Source: Podospora bellae-mahoneyi
Lineage: Eukaryota; Ascomycota; Sordariomycetes; Sordariales; Podosporaceae
Direction of reading: 5' to 3'
Assembly (NCBI RefSeq): GCF_035222275.1
Contig: NC_085883.1
Span: 1,674,001 to 1,738,000 of the forward strand
DNA: 64,000 nucleotides
Shown here piece after piece: positions 1-12,201 of the stretch. Both the position numbers and the translations under genes were made by a program. The notes under the pieces were generated by a model that had not been told where the DNA came from, ran no database searches, and worked only from the letters and a program-made list of their open reading frames with translations. The number at the start of each line of letters is the position of its first letter. The stretch's first letter is position 1.

Positions 1-351
1 TCTGCTGCGCCGGTGCCAGAGCAACAGGGAGAGGGGGAAAAGAAGAAGGGACTCTGGACTTGGCTGACTGCTAATCTGAAAAAGGAGGAGGAAGGGGAGG
101 AGGTGATGGGTAAGGAGAGGAGGTTAGGGTGGGAGTCGTTGAGTGAGGAGGATGATGGGATGGGGGTGAGGGATAGCGATCTTGTCCGGGCGTCGGAGGG
201 GAGGGGGGTGGCCAGGGGGTTGAAGGAGAAGGTGAGGGAGGCGTTTGAAAAGGAGAAGGAGAATGAGAGGAGGGGTGGGGCGTTGGATCGGATTGGGTTG
301 GAGGAGAAACAGGAGGGGGAGAAGAAGAAGAAGAAGGGGTGGTTTTGGTAG
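1..351 (+). CDS. 3' end of a Lys/Glu-rich hypothetical protein (partial)
   Basis: The frame is open from the first base of the window to a TAG at 349-351, so this is the C-terminal part (about 116 residues) of a gene that starts outside the window. The visible part has a short aromatic patch (GLWTWLTANLKK), then long runs of Glu and Lys, and ends KKKKKGWFW. It looks disordered and highly charged. I recognise no domain. The tail could be a basic-aromatic membrane or nucleic-acid contact, but that is inference. The opposite strand is also open here, which is a composition effect of the purine-rich coding strand. It converges on the minus-strand gene ending at 1372. Confidence 0.65.
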   Translation, partial: SAAPVPEQQGEGEKKKGLWTWLTANLKKEEEGEEVMGKERRLGWESLSEEDDGMGVRDSDLVRASEGRGVARGLKEKVREAFEKEKENERRGGALDRIGLEEKQEGEKKKKKGWFW

Positions 352-1371
352 AGACCTACTACCACACAACCAGAGGTATATAATGACCGTGTTGGCTGGT
401 GATGAGGGCTGTGTTGTCGACTGGGAGGAAAGGTTCGAAATGCAAAGGGATGAAGATGGTGGGCTGGACGGGTTGTAACGCAACCATAATCACCACTTTC
501 AAAGAGGGATTGTGACCAGCAGGCCGCTTTGTGAAAGAGGCGCTGCTTGTATCGATAGTGTATTAGGAGAAAAAGGAAACCGTTGCATAACTCCGGCGTT
601 TTTTTTTTGTTTTTTTTGTATGACATATTCATCATCTTGTACATACATGTACACCCACCATAGTGGAAGTCATTTGATGTTGAATTGAGAGCAGAGGAGT
701 AGATTATGTGTGGTACTTGTTCATGTAGTCATACGCTTCAGTGAAGCCCACACATGTCTCTCCCATGTCTCTCCCATGTCTCACATCCCAAGACAGCACA
801 GTCAAGGAAGAGTATGATATCAACGTTCCGCTTTGTATTCTTTTTCTCATCAGGAAAGATACTAATGCCTCAACCAATGCAAATTACTGGATATAAGAAA
901 TTCCAGCTGTGTGTTGTGTCCGATTCCACTCCCCTCCCAATTTGACATCTCAACTCCCAATTCCCCTACTCGCTCGCTGTCCCATTCCCAAACTATACAC
1001 AAAAGAAGCCACTTTGCTCACTGGCAATGATGTGTGTGCGCGTTGCACGAAATACCAATGCTGTCCCTTCCTCTCCTTCAGCCGTCCCAAACAAAACACA
1101 AGAGCCGGCCCAAAGGCAACAAAAGAGCGTATCCATCCCAAGCCCTATACAGTGACCAAAAGCAGAAAAAAAGCAAACGAGTGAGAACCAAAACCTAATT
1201 ACGCTTCCTTGGTATCAACCGCAAATCATTTGTCAGGCAACCTCCCCTTTAACAACAAGCAGCACAAATCCTCCTACCACCAAGCCATCCCTTCTCTTGT
1301 TCCCCATGACCCCCAATCCTCTCCCTCACCCCCTCAACACTACTCTTCCACCTCCCATCAGCTTCATCCCT
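352..1371. other. Convergent intergenic region
   Basis: About 1 kb between two convergent genes. It contains T-rich tracts (601-618), a short direct repeat of a catgtctctcc-type unit near 764-786, and presumably both 3' UTRs. No supported gene was seen. Confidence 0.6.
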
Positions 1372-2453
1372 CTAAGAAATGATGATATGATTAAAATGCC
1401 CCGGCACCTTCATCCTGCACTTATCACAATCCGCCCGGTACCCTATACTGAACGACCTCTTCACTCCCGGCGGCACCGCGGTCCACGAGTTGACCGTATG
1501 TCTCGACCTCGCGTGCCCCCGTTTCGGTGATGGCGAGCCCGATTCCACCTCCATTCCTCCATTTGGTGAACCCGGTCGCGGAGATTGCTCCCTCATCGAT
1601 GCCAGCAACGGGTGCTCGTGCGTCAAGTGGCTGAGATGTCCGCTCGGGGATGTGGTGATAGGGTGAGGGGAGCAGCACGAATCAAGCACCATGGCTGGGC
1701 TGTCTTCACCGCCGGTTTCGCTGATCGGGGATGGCAGCCGGCGGTTCTGGATGTGATTCCAATCCGCCATTGCCAGAGCGTTGGTGGTCGGATTCGAGTC
1801 GTGGGCCACGGCAACGTCAGCCATACCGTTGCTGTCAAAGGCCATGGAAGTGGGTTCTTCCGGTGTTGTTGCCAGCGCACCGTGGGCCTCGTTCCAGTTT
1901 TGGCCTCGAACCTGAGCTGCAAAGCTGCAGTGTATTGGTGTCGGGATGCGACCGGTGACACTGGGAAGTGGCTCCGGTTGGAAAGCGTTGAGGTGGTTCG
2001 GGTTTGGCTCGGGGGCGGTGTCCATCATGTCCATGTCCATGTCCATGTCTGCCATGGTGATACTAACATTGACGGGGGATTGTAGGGTCGGAACTGTGAC
2101 GATCTCTGGCTCCTCGGCGAAGGCAAAATGACCTGGCTCCTCAGAATCCGAACTGTTTGGCGTGATGGTTCGTGGTTGGCTCGGGATGATGAATGTTGTT
2201 GGCGGCGCATGGAATCTTGGTGGTTCGGCCCATCGCTTAGATGGGGGAGACGTCCTAAGTGGAAGGGCTTGGAGGCGTTTCTGGGTCACTAGATGTTAGC
2301 TACGTCCCGGCTATGTCGACTCTGATGGGATGCGACAAGACTTACACTCCTGTGTTCAGTGAAGCCAAGCCTACCACCAGGGGATATCTCGGCAAGGTCC
2401 TCTTCTCTCCCCCTTTTGCGCTGGAGCGCAGGCCAGCTCTCGTTGGACAACAT
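1372..2453 (-). CDS. Conserved fungal hypothetical protein with Cys-containing C-terminus
   Basis: Two exons on the minus strand. Exon 2 (2288-1372) is a 305-codon open frame. Just upstream lie a branch point and acceptor (GCTAAC...CTAG, AG at 2290-2289). Exon 1 (2453-2348, or starting at 2561) joins in frame if the donor is GTGTAAG at 2347; the adjacent, more canonical GTAAGT would give an immediate stop, so the junction is tentative. The spliced protein is about 340 residues. It has a basic N-terminus (KRGREED, KRLQALPLRTSPPSKRW), a long Pro/Ser-rich disordered middle with an MDMDMDMM run, and a C-terminus SIGYRADCDKCRMKVPGHFNH with a CxxC followed by a His, which looks like the conserved core. 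I know this tail style from uncharacterised ascomycete proteins but cannot assign a function; nuclear location is inferred from basic clusters. Confidence 0.75.
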
Positions 2454-2561
2454 GGCGCAATTGGTAGACGATGAGGCTCTGGGAGGCGTCCCCTCTATGT
2501 CTGTACCTCTCGACCAGTGCCGTTCGCAAGCAACCGGAGTCGTATACTGCGTGTTTATCAA

Positions 2562-5537
2562 TGATTGAGCGGAGTCGGAGAGCCGGCAAATTCGAGATGA
2601 TGGTCGTCGATGAAATGATTTTGCGCGGTGCGTATAGCGAACGAATGTTTTAAAAAAAATTGCCGACGATACCCTTCAATACCATGTATCGTTCTCAATG
2701 TCTTGCAAGAAGAACAGAGGAAAGGAGGGGGCGGAGTCTGGAAGGGCTGACGGGAGGGATGGCAGGCAGGCTGGATTGGAGGTCTGGGGCTGGGCCTTGG
2801 CCGTCCTCTCAGCCCCTGCTGGGGTTCAAATGGCTGTTAGCGAGAGACATGACAGTAGGTGGTGGTTGGCTCCTTACTCCAAGTTTCTCACTAGCACGAC
2901 CCCAAAACCTGGAACGTGCTGTCCCACTCCCCGGGAACAGGCAAGCGATAGCCAAGTCCCGACGATGCTATCTTATCGATACGGGCAGGAATATGATATG
3001 AGAAGTCGATGTCGATGCAACTTGCTGAATACCTAATTTGGCTCGTTGATGTGATCGTTGGTGGGCAGAATGACAAAGAGCGCGGATGATGGAGAGAACA
3101 AAACTTTTGTCCGTCCGAATATGCAGTGTGAGACAAACACTGCAAGCTGAAGAACAACGACGACCTCGATGAGGGGCTGGGCAACAGCCGACGTCAGATG
3201 CAACAGGGGGTCACAGCTGCCTGGTTCAACAGGAGACACAAGAGAAGCAGGATGAACAGGAAAGGGGAAGGAGCTGCAGGGTGAGGGCATCGAGGGATAG
3301 GTATCTGGTAGTTAGCCATCCAAAATACCTAAAGCATTGTCGAGATGCCTGGCCAGAAAAGAGAAGCATTTCACCTTGCTTCTTCGTGTTGACCCCACCT
3401 CCATTCAGACGCATCACATGCACGGACATCCCCATAAACATGGGGCGGGCGTCAACCGTCAGTGCTCCCGGCTCGCTGGGAAGCCTTATTCACCAGTCAA
3501 GTCCCGTTAAGAAGCTCGTCAGTTTCAGAATTGCTTCAAGAACTGTCCACCGCGTCCATTTCCGGTTTGTTGTCTCTGTCCCATTTTGGAATCTGGATGG
3601 CAAACAAATAGGATGGATAATAACAAGCTGACGCATAATTTACGGTCTGGCCATGCGAGGTTGGCTGGGAACCAGTGGCCGTTGGTGGTCGTTGGTCAAC
3701 GGCCGGTCCTCGAGAGGCCGTCCACGAGTAGGGAGGGGACATCGGTGATCGGGTCTGATGGAATCATGAATTTGATGAGAGATTTATCATGGGTGGATAG
3801 TGGGTGTATCGGACAATGGTGTTATTGCTGACTCGTGTGGTTCCAGTCCCGGAAGATTCAAAACGTGTAAGAAGCATTGAAGAACATGTCTTCAGTGCCA
3901 CTTGGTCGGGACTGTGGGAGCATCAAAGAACATGCAGGGTTCAAGATATGACTGTCGCCGGCCGACTCAAAATACTCATGCTCATATCACCATCCGGTCT
4001 CGGCCCCGGCCGACAATGGCTTCGGTAGCCGTGGCCTGGAACCCGGCAGTCAGCGATAAAGAACGGCCGGTCTCGCGGGTTTGTCGCCCTTAGGTCCGGC
4101 CTTTTTGCGGACCAGTGGAGCAGAAGCCCGCCAGTCCGTCGGCATCACAAGCACAACATCACGACCTGCTAGACCTCGGTCGTCTGGGGAGTGGAAAGGC
4201 TTCATTATCGCCAAGTGGCCGATGTGGCACTCTGCTAGGCTCATGACATCGAGCATTGATGGGACCCTTGGTTATGCGTCACCTTCGAGCATCTGCTGTG
4301 TGATGCAAACCAAGGGTACGGATCCGGAACCCGGAGGACCCAGCCGTTAACTTCGGATCCAACCAAGCAGTCTATCCTCTTTTGGGGAATCGGAGGCTCG
4401 TTGCTGTCTCCAAATTTCTCCAAATCTTGCGGTTTGGTCTCGAGTATCTTCCGTGTCGCACTTTCACACAACTGACGACAATCCCATTCTCTTCTGGCCA
4501 ATCATAAGCAGGGTGTTGCAAAGAAGCACAAATGCTCGAAGAGCATATCCAGGTTGATACACGGGGCGGTGGCGGAGGCTCAATATGAGCTGCGAGGTTG
4601 ATTACACGTCTGCTTGATGGCCACGAATGGAAGGCGGTGAAGCATTGCATCGTCAAAAAAAGTTTACCCCTCCCCCACCCTCGAAGTTGCTACCCGCTAC
4701 AACGGCGCATTTCCAAACTCGTCGCCCGGACACCCTGCTGCATTGAGCCTAGGATTTGGCCAAAGACATTTGTTGTTCAGCTGCTTGCCTCCGTCTTCGG
4801 ACACACATGCGTGGAAGGGATCGTCTTAGTGGCCGGGGGTGGCCAATTCCTCTTCCCGTCAGGTTCACCCGCCAGCCTGTTGATGCTCTCAGTATTGGAT
4901 CGTAGGTTGGATTTCATGAGCTGCCTACGCAGAATGCTGAAACTTGCAAATGTCTCAAGGTATATCTCGCTCATTGCTTGGAGCTCGCGATGGCATGTCA
5001 ACTCAGCCACGGCGTTCAACGTACAGGTAGGGATTGTTACCATTTGGAAATTTTAGTGCCCGACATCCCGCCCCGGACCGATATTGGTCTTGGGACACTG
5101 AACTGGGGCACCGTCTGAGTCACTTGAACAAGTCAATATCATCTCATCTCCCACTTGCTCCAGAGATACCAGAATTGTCCCGATTCAAATATTCCAATTG
5201 CGAAGCTTTATCAGTTAAGCCCCTTTTAATTGGTTTATCGAAGTTCAAGCTCCTCGGTTTCTTTTGTTGCTGCACCTGGCCCACTACAATTGTAATTGCT
5301 CGGATCTCAGAGGTCAACCCAATTTTTGCCTTAAAGAACCTACCCCAGCCCATCTCACCCTCCAAACTGGCCGCACCTTCCCTGCTACTTGCAGCTACAA
5401 CATCACCTCTGGAGAACATCGCTTCGTGTTGTCTCTTCTCGTCCTTCACAACACACCCTCACCCGGATTTTTGGGCTGTCTTGCTTTCATTCGACACGCA
5501 ACCGTTTTGTGATACCCTATAATATACATCGCTCACC
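2562..5537. other. Long divergent intergenic region upstream of DAHP synthase
   Basis: Nearly 3 kb between the minus-strand gene and DAHP synthase. The longest open frame (4598-5056, +) has no fungal start context or splice partners and reads as chance. The last 300 bases are C/T-rich, as in many fungal promoters and leaders. A TGAGTCA site lies at 5116-5122. Nothing else could be supported. Confidence 0.6.
5116..5122. promoter_or_regulatory. Candidate Gcn4/CPC1 (cross-pathway control) site
   Basis: The sequence TGAGTCA is a perfect match to the bZIP target TGA(C/G)TCA. It lies about 420 bases before the DAHP synthase start codon. Amino-acid biosynthetic genes, DAHP synthases included, are classic targets of Gcn4/CPC1. 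A seven-base site occurs by chance several times in 64 kb, so position next to this gene is the main support. Confidence 0.5.
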
Positions 5538-6781
<1,244 letters not shown>

Positions 6782-7315
6782 GATCTCACCTTTGACCGGA
6801 TGGGGAATACTTTGTACTTTCGGGAGTTTTTACCTCGACAAGGGGTTTCTGGGTTTAGCATTGGGCAATGAAAACACAAAAAGCGGAAGGAATGGGAATT
6901 TCAAAAGCAGGAAGGCAAAAAAAGTGCGTCGTATCATGGGAAGGGAGAAAAAAAGCAAGCTTGGGGAATAAACATGAGCAGGGTTCCATGTCGGTTTTTT
7001 TTGGTCAACAACAAAATCGGGGTTGATGGAGGGGTGGTGGTCGAGTGCCGCATAATGAAACCGTTTTTTGCGAGCAAGGTGGTTCCCGTAGGGGGGGAGT
7101 AATGTAAAGAAATGAAAAAGATCTTGTAAACATGCTCGGTGTCATGTGTTCTACTTTCAATAGACCAAGCCCGACTCAGTTGTCCATTAAGGCCATAACA
7201 CGTCGTCGTATGATATGTATTCCTTTTAACAGAGCCAAACCCAAGTTGTATTCCCGTTCAAACGCCAAAAACACCGCGTCGCATCATGGCATCCATCTCC
7301 TATTACACATCTCCT
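6782..7315. other. Convergent 3' intergenic region
   Basis: About 530 bases between the DAHP synthase stop and the stop of the opposing membrane-protein gene. G/A-rich then C-rich; it presumably holds both 3' UTRs. No gene seen. Confidence 0.6.
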
Positions 7316-7982
7316 TCATCGTGCACCACCGCCCTCCCCCAAAGGACTGTACGTCCCCTGCCCTTCGCCTCCTCCTCCACCAGTACCTCTCCTCGTGAGC
7401 CCCCCTCCACCAATATTTTCCCCTCTCTGGGCATTCCCACCGGAAACCAACCCCCCTATCACCCCCATTATCCCCCTTCCCCCCTCATTCCCACGTTCTT
7501 GCCTCTGTCTTTCCATTCTCGAGTCAATAACCCTTTTTACCCCCGCCCAGCTCAGCAGGCCGGCGGTGCCGAGGATGAAGCCCCAGACTATGATCTTGTC
7601 CTTGTTGCTGTCGCGCTGGAAACAGGAGGTGACGACGTCTTTTTCTTCGGCGTCTTTGCAGATGGGTAGGTTGTATTTGAGGCAGAAGGCGCGGTTACAT
7701 TGGGTGCAGGAGGAGGAGGAGGCTCGGGGGGAGAGGAAGCCGGGGGGTGGGTTGGGGGAGGGGGGGTTGTCGTGGAGGGGGCCGAGGGGGATGATGGTGC
7801 TGTTTGTGAAGCAGGTGCATTTGCAGAAAGTTGGGGCGGCTGGACAGAGGGGAGGGGAGGGTTAGTGGGAAGAAAGGAAAAACGGGGAGAGGGGTTGGGG
7901 TTGGGGGTTGGGGGGTGTGCTTACAGGCTGAGGCTATTCCTAGGAGGAGGAAGATGGTGGAGAGGAGGGGTATTGGCTTCAT
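7316..7982 (-). CDS. Secretory single-pass membrane protein with Cys-rich luminal domain
   Basis: Two exons: 7982-7925 and 7839-7316, joined across an intron with GTAAGC donor, CACTAAC branch point and TCCAG acceptor; 193 residues. The start MKPIPLLSTIFLLLGIASA is a clear signal peptide. The mature part begins APTFCKCTCFTNSTII and continues with a CTQCNRAFCLKYNLPIC block, giving at least eight cysteines in about 90 residues, probably disulfide-bonded. A transmembrane span follows (IIVWGFILGTAGLLSWAGV), then a short cytosolic tail with DSRMERQRQERG and a long Gly-rich end. Architecture: type I membrane protein of the secretory pathway. The Cys pattern looks conserved-fungal, but I cannot name a function. 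The C-rich coding strand gives several false open frames on the plus strand. Confidence 0.85.
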
Positions 7983-8382
7983 GATTGGGGACGGGAGGGA
8001 ATGGTGATCGGTGGACTGGTGGGTTGGGGTGGATGACGGGGGTGGTGGTTGATGAACTGGGTGGTGGGATTAGGTAGCTATATCATCAGTTTGTTCGTCG
8101 AGCTTGGTTGGTATTGTTGGTTTCCCCCCCGTCGGGGTTTGCTGTGATATTCGTTCCTGGCGTCTACGCGATGCGATGCGATTGCGCTCCCTTATCTTCA
8201 ACCTTCAACTGTCCGCCAATGCGATGACGCTGCCTGCCGCCGCCAACCACAGCCACAGACTTCCACCCACCCGCCACACCACCATACCATTCACCAGCCC
8301 CACTATGTGGTCCGAGAAAGCACAGACATTTCACACAACGCTCCAAGATTTGCAAGCGTGCACAGGCCACTTTGGGAAGGGA

Positions 8383-8390
8383 TATTTAAT
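8383..8390 (+). promoter_or_regulatory. Candidate TATA element of the U6 gene
   Basis: The sequence tatttaat lies about 45-50 bases before the U6 5' end. U6 genes are transcribed by RNA polymerase III and often use an upstream TATA-like box, though usually nearer -30. A GTGTTCGATGC match near 8766 downstream resembles a weak B box; both are tentative. Confidence 0.35.
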
Positions 8391-8433
8391 CTCGGCCACC
8401 CAGCCAGATTTTGATCGGTTTCTTCTTTTCTTT

Positions 8434-8539
8434 CCTCGCCCTTCGGGGCATTTGGTCAATTTGAAACGATACAGAGAAGATTAGCATGGCCCCTGCACTA
8501 AGGATGACACGCTACTCAAAGAGACGCTACCAATTTTTT
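8434..8539 (+). ncRNA. U6 spliceosomal snRNA
   Basis: The core of U6 is unmistakable: GAAACGATACAGAGAAGATTAGC, then ATGGCCCCTGC, then AAGGATGACACGC, with the invariant ACAGAGA box at 8471-8477 and the AGC triad just after it. A short 5' hairpin (CGCCCTTCGGGGC-type) precedes it, and a six-T polymerase III terminator ends it at 8534-8539. Length is about 105 nt, as expected. No intron interrupts the core, unlike the U6 genes of some fungi. The exact 5' end is uncertain by a few bases. It acts in the nucleus in the catalytic core of the spliceosome. Confidence 0.95.
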
Positions 8540-9247
8540 CACTGTCCTCTTGGCGATCAGAAGCTGGGAGATGGGGAAGAGATGTTGATGGTTTTGGTGA
8601 TGGTTGTTGGCGTTGGGAGACGGTTATCGTTGATTGGAGATGGATGCTATTTACTTTTGTTGGGCTTTTGGCAATGGATGAATGATGGATGATGTTGATG
8701 ACGATTGATGGACGACTGGAAGAGCTCTTGCAGGAATGATTGTCGATGTCAAACTTGAAGTCACGTGTTCGATGCTGCTGGTGACCTGCAATAGCGTTCC
8801 GTCAATAACCTTGAATGTATGGGAGATGACAGGTCAAAGAGCCATTTTCCCTATCTTCATGTCGTTGTACAATTACCTGATTACTTTAATTTCTGTGGTG
8901 TATTGCCGTCATCCAGATATCTATAAGGAAAATTACAGGACCGCCCGAACAAAAGCACCTGAACTCCATCTGGGTATCTCATCCTCGACTCCTTGCCATT
9001 CCCCAAGACTCCAAACCTAGATTCTTAAGACCCCAACGGCATGCTATCAACCAAGCTCCTTTCCTGGAAAGATAACCCAAGCAGTCCATCCATTTCCAAC
9101 CCTCCTCTCCTACTTTCCAAACGCACTCCTCAACACCGAATCATTCCCCACCTTGGACACCCTTCTGCTTGCCCCCTCAAGCACAATCTCCGACAGCTCA
9201 TACCCCTCCTCATCGACATCCACCTCTGGAATCACCGGCGGACCCTC
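8540..9247. other. Intergenic region between U6 and the MFS gene
   Basis: About 700 bases. GATG/TTGATG-rich stretch at 8580-8710, then unremarkable sequence leading into the 3' end of the minus-strand transporter. No gene seen. Confidence 0.55.
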
Positions 9248-11081
9248 CTAGTCATCCTCCAGGTCACCTTCAGCTCCCCTCCCCCTCCCACCAGCCTTAC
9301 CCTTCCTAATATCAACCCACCCCATCCCTAAAGCCGTAAAAACCGCCACCCCTCCCGCTGCAGCAGCCATGTAAAACACCTTACCTATACTCCTCGACCA
9401 AGCCTCCAACACAACATCCAAATCCCCCTCTTTGACCACCTCCCTAAATCTCGTCGCGCCCGCTTGGAGGATCTCCCTGCTGTACGGAACTGCTTGGGAT
9501 AGTTCATTTTGAAGGCTTTCCCCAAATATGGTGTTAGCTCCAGCAAGGAGGATGGAGATACCGAGGTTTTGGACAAAGACCAGGATGCAAGTCCCCATTG
9601 CTATGTCCTGCGGCGGGAGGATGGCTTGGATTGCTAGGAGGGGCATCTGCATTCCCGCGCCGCGGCCGATGCCGCCGAGGATTTGGTAGAGGATGTACTG
9701 CACTGGAGGCGTGGTGGGGGTGAAGGTTGAGCAGAGACCGTTGGAGACGGCGCCGATGGAGGCAGAGAAGATGGTGTAGGGGATTACATAGCCCGTTTTT
9801 TGAACTGATGAGGGGAGGGCGACGGTTAGCTTTGGGGAGTGGGGAGAAAGGGGAGGGGAGGGACTTACCAAGCGGACCGACGATGACGGCTAGGATGAGC
9901 TGGCTGACGATGCTGGCCATGACGTACACGCCTGACATGATGGGGGTTGCGCCGTGGACAGCTTGGAAGTATATTGACAAAAAGAAACTCGCGACGTAGA
10001 CAATGAAGAGGAGGAAGCAGTTTGTGATGGCGCTGGTCCAGACTTGTCGTTGGGTAACGAGGGAGAATGGGACGAGGGCTACGTCGCCGAGGTACCAGTC
10101 CCAGATGAGGAAGACTATCGTCGTTGCGCCAGCTCCGGAGAAGAGGCCAATGATGATGGGGGAGTTCCATGGGTATTTGTCACCGCCCCATGACAGCGCT
10201 AGCATCAGCTGGACAGCTGCGGGTGCTAGAAGTGCGAATCCGAGGAGGTCGAGCTCGATGTGGATGCGACGAAGGACGTCCATAGCGCGCCGTTTCTGGA
10301 AGGCGTCTGGGATGTGGACAAAGGAGAGCGCAACGATGACGAGAGCGCCGATTGGGAGGTTGATGTAGAAGCACCAGCGCCAGGAAACGTGAGAGGTAAA
10401 GGCTCCACCAACGAGGGGACCAGCAATGATGCCAAGCTGCGAGAAGCCCATCATGATTCCGGTGTATGTTGGCCGCCGACTCATGGGTACTGATGTTCCG
10501 AGGATGGTGAGAGCTCCGTTGATGAGGCCCGCCCCCCCGATCCCGGCGATAGCGCGACCAGTGATGAGCATCCACGAGGCGACTGAGGCGCCGCAGATGG
10601 CAGAACCAATCTCGAAGATCGCGAAGAAGGTGATGAAGGTCCATTGGGTGCTGAACTTCTGGTAAATCTTGCCTGTGAGGGGTTGAAGGGCGGCGCTGGC
10701 GAGTTGGTAGATGGCGGCATACCATCCGACGTCTTCAAGGGATTCGAACTCATCCGTAATGCGAGGTATCTATTTCCGACAGATTAGCGACCTGTATCTG
10801 GAGAAAAGGCGCGCTTTGATAGCGGTACTCACTGCAGTGGCGAGGATGGAGGTATCAAGCATCATCAAAAAGACAACGACTGTGACAGAGGCCAGCAAGG
10901 CGGCCGGCTTGAATCCTTCGACATATTCGGGCTCGGTAGTCTTGGGCACGGTAAACTCATTCGAGGGACTTGGCTGACTTGAGGGGCCATCGCTTCTTGT
11001 CGCAGCTCTTGAAGGCCCGGGGAATCTATCGAGTTCTGGATCTGAAGGCAGACGACGATGGGAAAGCGACCCTCTCTCCAT
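9248..11081 (-). CDS. MFS drug:H+ antiporter, DHA2 type (14 spans)
   Basis: Three exons: 11081-10833, 10769-9869 and 9804-9248, with GTGAGT/TAG and GTAAGT...GCTAACC...CAG introns; 568 residues. A hydrophilic N-terminus of about 55 residues precedes span 1, which ends in LDTSILATA spliced to IPRITDEF, the motif typical of DHA2 transporters. GRAIAGIGGAG lies near residue 154 and GPLVGGAF...SWRWCFYINLPIG near residue 206; the latter is the family's antiporter motif C. About 14 hydrophobic spans follow, ending in a short basic-then-acidic tail (KGKAGGRGRGAEGDLEDD). By family, a plasma-membrane exporter of toxins, drugs or secondary metabolites driven by protons; the substrate cannot be read from sequence. 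It is divergent from a Zn2Cys6 regulator across 1.1 kb, which suggests local control. Confidence 0.95.
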
Positions 11082-12201
11082 CGCAATGGCGGCGATTTAC
11101 ACGAGCAGGAGTACTAGGATGATGATGATGCCGTTGTTGTCAGTCGTCTTTACATGGAGGCTTACCAAGTTCGGGCAAAAATAAATTTGTCGTATTTGAA
11201 GCCCAGTCAAAAAAGTGCATCGAGAAAGTCGACTAGGTCGAAAGGGCAGTTGTTGTACTGAGGACTGTTAAGTAACAACTCAACCAGTCGCGTCTACAGA
11301 GACATAGATCCATATCACTCGCCGACGGAGGTGCCATTGCAACTACTGTAGGGCGGTAGGTCACTTGGGCTGGAGCAGGGCGGAATCGCCGTCATTTTCG
11401 GCCTTCAGTGTAAGGGCCGCAGCGCTAGTTGCTCCTTCCACTTTTGCTTAACGCGTGGGCCATAAGCTTCATCACGAAACTTCATCGCATGTAGCAACGT
11501 GCGTAGTGGCCGATCATTCAGCCCTACAACACCACATGGAGTGCTTGTACGCATCCATGGATGACGCCTTTCCTTAGCAAGTAAGCGTGAGGGTCATCGC
11601 AACGACAAGCTAACCACTGAGAATCCACAGCACATTGGTTCTCTTTCGCTGATTCAAACCACAGAGGAGCAACAGGAGATACGGCGGTCGAATTTATTGC
11701 ATCACATCAAGTATCTAATCCTACAACAACCTGGCAGCAATTCGGCCGGAACCAAGAGTGTCGTCAAAAGTGGAGATCAACAACACAAACCCTAACCCTG
11801 ACAATGCCACTCCTTTCCGGGCGATCCGGAATGGAAGCTTCGGCTCCACAGGCATGTGGAGCGGAGTTCGGACAAATCGAGATTTCCCGACTTCCGAGCT
11901 CACCGGGCAAGTTTGCATCGAGATCCCATTCATTCAACATGGCCACGAATCCTCCTCCAATGCCCTCCAATACCACCCATTCCGGCTGCTGAATCCATTG
12001 TCACTCTTTTACTCTCCTTCTCTCAACGTTGCTAGTTTTCCTCGTTCAGATTGGCGCTCTCTCTCAACCGTGCGGGATATCGGAAACCGGTATTCCGGCC
12101 GAAACCGTGCCCGTCTCCTTCTCGGTTTGCGTGCCCCTTTTTGCGCAGCCAACGTCTTGAACATTCAACCCTAACCCTTCCGAGAGTGTTCCTCCAACAT
12201 C
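11082..12201. other. Shared divergent promoter region of exporter and regulator
   Basis: 1.1 kb between the divergent starts of the MFS exporter and the Zn2Cys6 regulator. It contains a dense cluster of CGG/CCG half-sites at 12081-12107 and CCGGGCGATCCGG near 11817-11829. No gene is supported; open frames at 11721-12174 are chance. Confidence 0.55.
12081..12107. promoter_or_regulatory. Cluster of inverted CGG/CCG half-sites
   Basis: Within 27 bases there are CGG-N3-CCG, CGG-N4-CCG and CGG-N0-CCG arrangements, about 95 bases before the regulator's start codon. Zn2Cys6 dimers bind paired CGG/CCG triplets, so this could be an autoregulatory or shared operator. It may instead lie in the 5' UTR. 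Inference from family binding rules only. Confidence 0.35.

Noticed and set aside
1585-2085. 166-codon plus-strand open frame
   Set aside because: Lies antisense to the better-supported minus-strand gene with conserved-looking C-terminus; no start context or domain.
7395-7865. 156-codon plus-strand open frame
   Set aside because: Antisense to the signal-peptide membrane protein; open only because of biased composition.
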